A stretch of 64,000 bases of DNA from Ceriagrion tenellum. Lineage: Eukaryota > Arthropoda > Insecta > Odonata > Coenagrionidae. The stretch covers positions 81,637,696-81,701,695 of the forward strand of contig OY720643.1 in NCBI GenBank assembly GCA_963169105.1, in the 5' to 3' direction. Made by a program: the position numbers and the translations under genes. Shown piece after piece: positions 56,822 to 64,000 of the stretch; positions within the stretch are counted from its first letter, which is position 1, and every line of letters begins with the position of its first letter. Under the pieces are notes generated by a model that saw only the letters and a program-made list of their open reading frames with translations, did no database searches and was not told where the DNA came from.

Positions 56822-56947
56822 TGAGGTATAAAAAATCAGGCATACCATAATAGACGGAATACCAATTCGCTCAGGAATTGCTCTTGCATATCACATCAAT
56901 CAGTTTCCATCAGCATGAATATAACTGCTAGTTATATAGTCTTGCCT

Positions 56948-57135
56948 GTAACATGCCTTCTCTGCCATCTCTTTTAAGCGGTCACCTCTGTAAAGCGGCC
57001 GATCTTTTCGGGAATGGAGCGAATATTCCATACCTATAAGCAACGCAAAATTTCCCTCCTTTCAGTGATCACCTCCTGTTATGGCCATTATCTATTGTTG
57101 GTTGCCTCTTAATAGGGGCTTTTCTGTGTAATATT
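56948..57135 (+). mobile_element. pogo/Tigger-like MITE
   Basis: The left terminal repeat region contains TTTTAAGCGGTCACCTCTGT and AAAGCGGCCGATCTTTTCGG. The right one reads GGTTGCCTCTTAATAGGGGC followed by TTTTCTGT. These match the style of Tigger/pogo termini (GCGGTCACC..., ...AATAGAGGTTTTACTG). The AAATTTCCCTCCTTTCAGTG segment is shared with the 9.97-kb copy. No transposase. Confidence 0.7.
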
Positions 57136-57137
57136 TC

Positions 57138-58195
57138 AGCCTCAACACTTGTGTGGAGGACTTCTGAGAGACTTAATTAATACAATTCCAAACCTAGCCA
57201 TATGAACTCATTGGAAAAAGATCTCATACTACCCAACAGCTCAAGTGAAATTTCAAATGTCATAGTGGTAATACACAATCAAAACAAAACAGCTATTAAA
57301 ACATTCTGATGTTGATCAAAATCTTAGGTGAGATTTATAGAAAGAAATTTTACCCCTGGACACATAATTTTATTAATATCAAACTTTCGGGGTTCTTAAA
57401 AACAGTTTCATACTTTTTGGCCAGGATTAAAGCCATTTGGAATCTTTTTATGCGAAAACGGTTTATTTAAGTACTTAAAGTGATAAATTTTCCGTTCATT
57501 ATATACTTATTTTCTCAAATTTTGTTTTTATTATCTTCAAAATTGCTTTTAAACAAAGTGCATACACATTCGAACTATTTAATTAAGGACCGTTGAGAGA
57601 TTCTGAGGGTAGGACGTCCGTTTTCATGAGGGATAAGTTGTTCTGAGCGAATGAATGGCTTTTGAACATTTTTTTTATCTTAAAGCCACTATAAGCTATA
57701 ACCAAGCTACGCTTCGAATGTTTTGGAAGACGAAATTTGGAAAGTTTAACGCCTTCATGAAATTCAGCTCTCTCACATCATAGTGGTTTTAGGATTAAAA
57801 ATTGTCCCAATGTAAAATATACAAAGAGAAATTCCACGCAAGTTGAACAAATAAGGTGTTCTTCGAAAAAAATAACTTATTTTCATAGTCAAAACAATGA
57901 TAGATACACAGAACCGAATGAAAATTTCCAACTAGTCCTCAGCAATTCCCACAGATGGCCGATATATTCGCCTAAAAATTTCTCAAATGTCGTTTTCTGC
58001 AGTGTACCAATTCCCAAGAGGACAGGCGCTGCTCATCGATGGTTGAGCCACAGTTAGAAAAACTTAGCCAATCATCGGCGAAAGGTTGAATCTTTCGGTT
58101 AATACTACATTTTTTTATTCATAGCCATTTTGTTTCAACAACTGTTTTTTAACCTCTTCAAAGTAGCTCTTGTACCATTTGAGCAAATTGTCACG
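57138..58195. other. Unannotated AT-rich stretch
   Basis: No feature recognised. Confidence 0.4.
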
Positions 58196-58198
58196 CTT

Positions 58199-58486
58199 TA
58201 TAAAATAGTTGAATCAGATTAGTTTATTGCGCCAGTATCAATATTAAGGAAATCAAAATCCTCTTAGATTATTTGTCGAAAAAATTGCCGTAGTAAATCG
58301 TTCGTTCATTCATTCATTGATTGTTCAACCCAAAGAGAAAATGGTTCCCCTTCATAAAATAGTTGAATCAGATTAGTTTATTGCACCAGTATCAATATTA
58401 AGGAAATCAAAATCCTCTTAGATTATTTGTCGAAAAATTTGCCGTAGTAAATCGTTCGTTCATTCCTTCATTGATTGTTCAACCCT
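58199..58486 (+). repeat. Direct duplication of about 133 bp
   Basis: Unit 1 (58199-58332) and unit 2 (about 58357-58485) start with ATAAAATAGTTGAATCAGAT and end with CATTGATTGTTCAACCC, with about four differences. They are separated by a 22-bp linker. High identity implies a recent event. Unit 2 ends exactly where the RTE-like LINE 3' end begins. Confidence 0.85.
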
Positions 58487-58487
58487 A

Positions 58488-59187
58488 AGATTGGCTGACT
58501 GCAGCCCTCCACCCTTTCCTATCTAATGCTAGTCCACTTCCCTCTTGGTATCTGTCCGAATGTACTTCCCTCTTTATTTGATCCATGAACTTATTCCTGG
58601 GTCTTCCTCTGGGAACTATTCCTTCTATATTGCTTTAAATTATGTTCTACACAAACCCATTTTGTAATCCATCTGGTCTTTTTTTTCCTAATGTGTTCCA
58701 TGTGGTCCATTCCTCTTCCACTCTTCTATACACTTCATCGTTCCATATTTTGCCCGTCCATTTTATCTTCATTATTCTCCTCCAGCACCTGGTTTTGAAG
58801 GGCTCTAGACTTTTCGAGTAAGCTTTTCCAATGGTCCATGCTTCCAATCCATAGAGTGCTACGCTCCACACGAATGTTTTCACATACTGTTTCCTGGTTT
58901 GTAGTCCTATTTTCTTTGAGCACAGCAGTTGTCTTTTTCCCATGAACGCCTTCCTACCCTGGGCTATTTCCCGCTTGATGTCCATTGTACTTCCTCCACC
59001 CCATGATGGTACTTCCGAGAAAGGTGAAGGAATCCACTTGCTCTAATTTCTCTCCTCTTAGGAGACTTCTACTTCTAAATTCTACATTCAACTTCTTTCT
59101 TCCAAATCCTGGGATTTTGGTCTCCGTCCTATTCATTTTCATGCTGTATTCTTGGAGAACTTGGTTCATCACGTTTAGAGATCTTTA
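58488..59187 (-). mobile_element. RTE-like LINE, minus strand (family B)
   Basis: The 3' end lies at 58488 (TAAGATTGGCTGACTGCAG on the plus strand, shared with the 14.3-kb copy) and the 5' truncation is near 59187. It contains the ORF2 C-terminal part described as a separate pseudogene entry and about 150 bp of 3' sequence. Confidence 0.85.
58647..59172 (-). pseudogene. RTE-like LINE ORF2 C-terminal fragment
   Basis: Two overlapping frames carry it. 58954-59172 encodes NQVLQEYSMKMNRTETKI, LRGEKLEQVDSFTFLGSTI. 58647-58985 encodes DIKREIAQGRKAFMGKR, TRKQYVKTFVWSVALYGLEAWT, RCWRRIMKIKWTGKIWNDEVYRRV. FTFLGSTI and LYG.EAWT are the typical landmarks downstream of the RT catalytic domain in RTE-like LINEs. 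One frameshift near 58970-58985 separates the frames. The catalytic domain is not present. Confidence 0.87.
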
Positions 59188-59189
59188 AA

Positions 59190-62100
59190 GACCATTGCGA
59201 TATCCAGCTATTAAACTATTTGCCGATTTCCCGCTATTAGACCGTTGTTGATCGTAAAATTACCAATTTTAGCCAATTTAAGGCAATGTGAGAATGAACC
59301 GTTTTGATTCAATTTTAATTATTTTACTATCGCCACTACTCTTTCCTTTATATGAATTAGAGGTAAACTTGGTATTAATATAAAACTTGATAATAATAAA
59401 CTTGGTATGAATTAAAGTTAAAAATATTATTCTTCTTGTCTGTTTAAAAGGCACCAACCTTTCCGAATACGTTTTTATGCTCATGGCGATCAACAGAGTG
59501 ACACTCAGTGGTACGTAGAATTACACGAAGACAACAGCGGAATCAAGTGAATACTGCTGTGTTGTTCAAACATCTGTAAGGTGATTAATCGCAATCCCTT
59601 TTTCTCACTTATTACGCCCTCTATAGTTATCTGAGTGTCTTTTAGCGCATAGATGGATATAATTATAAAAACAATCACTATGATATGAACTTACTGAATT
59701 TACATTATAGTTGATGACTCCAAACATTATTTCATCAACCATGCATTTTCTTCAGGAGAAGAAATACTCAATATTCTTCCGTAATCGTTGGTAAGTCGAC
59801 CAATAGTAAACTTCATTCGTGATGTTGCCCATAGCACACACTATGAACTTCAGTCGTATGTATGGAAATAGACAGGATTTTGTTGTCCAAAACTTATCCC
59901 GGCAAAATATATTTTTTTGAGCTGTCAGTATTTATCAGTGATTGATGGCCAACAATTAGGCACCCAAATGGAATGCATAAGATTCATAAATATTCTGAAT
60001 CTCCAATAGATTACAATAAAAACTAACTCTGTCCCCAACTTATAGCATCCTACCTATATATCCATTGAAAACACCAAAAAAAGATGGAATTACTACTTTG
60101 GTTACCTGATCAGTGATGAATCGCACATACCTACTTGTGATCAGAAAATAAATTATTTTACGAAAATACTTCATTTCTACTTTACATAAGTCAATTCGCC
60201 GATGGCAATGATCTATTCTTCAATGGACTTACCATCCTATGCTTTAGCACATGGGCTTTGGGACCGTGAAAATGTTAAAATAAATAGCATGAGGGACAGA
60301 AGTAAGAAAGAAAAAAGGTTTTGGAGTCTGGAAGCCATAAAATGTGACAAAATTTTAAAATAGGACTGAGATTTATCAGTTGGAAATAAAAGTTATGCAT
60401 TTACCTTTGCGTTGAGGACTTAACCGTCTCTGGATGCAACGTAAAATTGGATTTGTCAGCTTGTGGTTGGCATTTTCCCCACTCAGGACACCCTATGTAA
60501 AGAAAGATGTTTAAGTAATAAATTACTTCATATTATTTTGAAATTTGACATATAAGGAAGTACAACGTCAATATGGTCTTAATTATATTATATTTTTCTT
60601 TTGATGTTCAGCATTAATAGCCATTCAACAGGGAAGGAACCCCCATTGCTTCATAAAATATTATCTGGGTTTCTTTTATTTCTGGGTTTTGCCTTCTAAA
60701 GTTCTTCATGTTGTCCGACATATACTCTGGAAACTGTTAAGTTAATGATGTCATCATTTTTGTTTTAGCTCTTTTTTATGTACTGTCAGTGTATGAATAG
60801 ACAATTCTTGAAACTTAACGGTTAAGCTGACTTGCAATCACGATTGCACTTAAGACTGAGGCGTAACTTAGAGGAAAAACCACTTTATGAGAATTCACAG
60901 CTGTTTACAAAGACTGAAAAATGTTTATAGGTTATATTTTTAGGTAATGAATATCACTACATTTTTCTATTTACAAATAACGAATTACATTTTATCTTCT
61001 CTATATTGAATATTAACTTGGTCATCGGCGAATAATATTGAATTTAGGTACTCATAAGGTCTCAATTCAATGCCTGGTGCTACATAGTCCTCCTTCCATT
61101 TCCTCTAATGCCCATCTATGTAAAGATTAAACAAATTTGTTGTAATAGTAGTAATGTACTCTGCCTAGAATCTTGATTTACGACAAGTTTGTGGGATAGC
61201 TGCTTTCCACGATCAGTCCCCATTCTGGTAAAACCGAGTAACTTTTATGATATCTTTTGAAAAATCTTGTCTTCATAATTGACCATAACATTATTATATC
61301 GACACGATCGAACACTTATTCATAGACTATGAATGCTATAGCAACCTCATGGCTAAATTCTTTTCCCTTCTCTATGATTTGCTTTATAAATTGAAATACT
61401 GGTGATACTAATTCACAACTAAGAGTGGGTAAATACTTGACAATCAGAAATGAAAAGAGTGAAAATGTGGGAAGATTTTCATGAGATGAGGGCCGTTGAG
61501 ATAGAAGGGAAAATACAAAAAGCAATCACGTAAATGACATCTGGCTGCATAGAGTGAAAAAAATTAGAGCAGCGGATTTTCAAAAAGAGTATTATTTCCT
61601 CCAACCGACGACATGGATACACAGTTTCGATGTTCACTTCGGATAAAAAAGTCACGCAGTGCGCATTCACCATATTCCACCTTAATTTTTTTCCACGTCG
61701 GTGCAGCGTGCGGCATTTGTTAATTTTTCTCTGTTAGTTCCCATATTTCCCGCTGATGAAATAATCCATTTCAGTAACACCGGATAAGTCGCCCTGGCAT
61801 CCTCAAGCATGCATAACTCCGCCACCAACAGGAACTACCAGAAAGCCCTTGTCCCAACCCCTTCTCCCTCTGGTGCTAGTTCGCCAGTCAAGCGGAAAGC
61901 TGTGTTTCGGTTTCGAAAACAAAATCGGTGAGACACGGAGAGGAAGGGAAGGCAGGAATAAAAACCATAACCCATGTGATTTTTCGACTCAAATACCTAC
62001 CTTTTTTTACGGGTCACTTGGCGCGTTTTCTTTTTCGCCTGGATAGGGAACCTCGCAAGAGGAAATGCTAAAAAAAATGCGTGCAGTAGCAACATAGTCC

Positions 62101-62885
62101 GCTCTCGCAGAGAGGATGTGTAGTAGCGAGAGTATAAAATAATATAACGCGATATTTTTATGAACTCCATTTCGCTGCGGGGCACAAAACGGTTTACCAT
62201 GCAGAGGAGGTAAAATATGCGACACTGCGACAAATCTAATGCCAGAGATTTCCGTGACACTGTGATGCATTCATGGTGAAATGCTAAAGACATCACATGG
62301 GAAAAATCATAATCTGGATCATATGATGAATCACAAGTGAGGGTGTAATATTTTAAATGAGATGAATGAATGAAATGGGGAATATAATTAAGCTGGGCAC
62401 CAACATTCACTATACTGCATGTAAAATTTATTTTCTGATAGCACACAACAGAAAAACACCCTCAACTGAATATCACTGGTTCCAAAACATAATTGCACAA
62501 AAAACATAAAGTACTGAAATACACACGCGCAGGAAATAAATACCGTTTCACCAAGTATGATATTTATGAACTTTTCTATGGTCCACTAGGCTTATCACTC
62601 CCCCCAAGCACAGAAAAAAAAACTCAATACAAAACACATACAATAAATAAATACCCCTAAATCAAATACAAAATATAAATGCACACAAATACCGTTCTCG
62701 TTGGGTGTTGGCACTTTTAAATACTGATACCAATCAGTACTATTAAATACTGACTAGCTTGAGATTCCACCTCCGGTGGCAGTTAGGCCTGCGTTTGTAT
62801 TTTACTCTCAAATAAAGATTCGCTTTCTTTTCCCCTTTCATTTTTTCTTCGCATTGGAATAACTTGATTGCAAATAGCCTAATTG
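59190..62885. other. Unannotated, mostly AT-rich stretch
   Basis: No gene, RNA or mobile element is recognised. 61780-62100 is slightly GC-richer. A 149-codon minus-strand frame (61997-62446) has no known motif. Confidence 0.4.
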
Positions 62886-62889
62886 AAAG

Positions 62890-63733
62890 AGTTGCTCAAT
62901 TCACACCTTCCGTCGTCATAACTCTCGTGAGACCCCACTTAGAGTACGCCGCTAGTACATGGGACACTTACGAAGTAGGACTACTTTAAGATATAGATTG
63001 AATACAGCGGAGGGCAGCAAGGTTTGTTAAAAATTGCTATGATAAACATAGTAGTGTTACAAAATTGTGGATGGAATTAGGGAACCTCTATCCGATCGAA
63101 GGGAAAAAAAGAGGTTAAATCTTTTACGTAAATTTGATGTAGACTATTTTTTTCCAGAAGCTCAAAATATTTTGCTAGAGCCAAAGTATTATGGTTGGAA
63201 CGATCACAGGAATAAGATTAAGGAAATAGACTGCAGAACCTATAGATTTCATATGTCATTTTTTCCACGTACAATAAGGGATCATAATAGTTGTGATAGA
63301 TCAGCTCTAGGATACTGACTAGGTTAAATAGGTTTTTTCAGAAGCGCTCAATATCTTAGCATGAATTGTAGATACTGCTCAATATCTTAACATGAATTGT
63401 AGATATTAACTTTGCATGCAATCTCCGGCATGATATACTCCTGCATGTCTCAGTACCTTGTAGTGCTATTTATTAGTCGCATTAATGATACTAACCAGTA
63501 GTTATACCTTGAGTAGTGTGCTGCATGGTAGCATGTTCCTCTACGTATCACTCTCCTGGTTTGTGGTCTGACTGCGTTCCGTTGCCTTGCCTGCTTTTGG
63601 CCTGCGCCTGGCATTCGGGGGAACGTGCGTGGTTCTAATTTGAACTGGGATGATTTCTGCATGCCTGATGTGGAATCATCCCATGCCACTCACCCTAGTG
63701 GTGGCTTGCACGGTATTTCGTAGATGCAGATGT
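62890..63733 (+). mobile_element. LINE family A copy (copy 8)
   Basis: A 5'-truncated copy. It begins with TLVRPHLEYAASTWDTYE (62926 on), then IQRRAARFVKNCYDKHSSVT after two stops, and, in the frame 63067-63318, KKRLNLLRKFDVDYFFPEAQNILLEP and NKIKEIDCRTYRFHMSFFPRTIRDHN. The 3' UTR holds CCATGCCACTCACCCTAGTG and GTGGCTTGCACGGTATTTCG, and the tail is GTAGATGCAGATGTAA (63719-63734). It keeps the C-terminal IDCRTYRF that the 37.6-kb copy lost to a stop. Confidence 0.87.
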
Positions 63734-63734
63734 A

Positions 63735-64000
63735 ATTCAGCAAGCATTTTTCAGCTTGTGCCACAAACACAGTCCTCGACTTTACTCCGCACTCATAATC
63801 TCGCAAGAATTGTCCTGAACATTCGTAAACACGAACAAAAAAATACTTAAAATGAATCGGCAACAAAGCTCAAAGAGAAACGCGAATTTTACATTCAAAT
63901 TCTAAGACTCAAAATTTGCTCTTTTTGAAGCAAAACGAAAGTTAAAACAAAATATTCAAACCACTAATTGCCTTATTGTTAAATAAATATGTAATAAGAA
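63735..64000. other. Unannotated AT-rich end of window
   Basis: Nothing recognised. Confidence 0.35.

Noticed and set aside
61997..62446. 149-codon minus-strand open frame
   Set aside because: No recognisable motif, no coding-like context, and overlapping frames on the same strand; likely chance.

Overview
This 64-kb window looks like repeat-rich, AT-rich nuclear DNA of an animal, probably an arthropod. The reasons are non-LTR retrotransposon fragments with GTAGAT-type 3' tails, a Penelope-like element (PLE) with a GIY-YIG endonuclease, several tRNA-derived SINE heads, TIR-type MITEs, a Helitron-like element and AT-rich tandem arrays. There are no bacterial-style operons, ribosome binding sites, CRISPR arrays or phage genes. 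I found no host protein-coding gene I can defend; nearly all open frames are short chance frames or relics of mobile elements. The species cannot be named from sequence alone.

Layout. 1-6.7 kb: two decayed CR1/Jockey-like LINE copies, a foldback element with a perfect 12-bp target duplication, two SINE copies and a three-unit tandem array followed by a GC-richer block. 6.7-19 kb: mostly featureless, with a minus-strand LINE, a pogo/Tigger-like MITE, a mariner-like MITE with nested hairpins, an antisense RTE-like LINE, a foldback with a hammerhead-like core, and a tRNA-derived SINE with a 14-bp duplication. 19-21.2 kb: two unrelated tandem arrays (units of about 340 and 208 bp) separated by a GC-rich block. 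22.5-25 kb: SINE, foldback and LINE fragments. 25.75-28.3 kb: a 5'-truncated PLE whose reverse transcriptase/GIY-YIG frame is broken by one frameshift and three stops. 28.9-35.2 kb: three decayed tandem duplications, a G-rich run, two foldbacks and an RTE-like LINE relic. 37.6-38.5 kb: the best-preserved copy of the main LINE. 42.5-46.1 kb: a foldback and an AT-rich array split by a LINE. 47.2-50.8 kb: an RTE-like LINE, a second short PLE copy, another foldback and another LINE. 53.4-59.2 kb: a decayed duplication, a Helitron-like element, a pogo-like MITE, a direct duplication and an antisense RTE-like LINE. 62.9-63.7 kb: a last LINE copy.

The most interesting point is a shared architecture. 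Seven short foldback elements (about 143-274 bp, at 2.4, 16.1, 23.5, 31.0, 31.9, 42.6 and 49.7 kb) each lie between direct repeats of 8-13 bp. In six of them an extra tail of about 31-49 bp projects beyond the inverted repeat on one side only. The coding PLE at 25.77-28.30 kb has the same plan: 82-bp inverted ends, a 46-bp one-sided extension and a 14-bp target duplication. Several foldbacks carry a hairpin with a CTGANGA-like motif before it and GAAAC after it, resembling a hammerhead ribozyme core. I infer that they are tiny non-autonomous Penelope-type retroelements. The direct repeats and inverted arms are visible in the sequence; mobilisation by PLE machinery and ribozyme activity are hypotheses.
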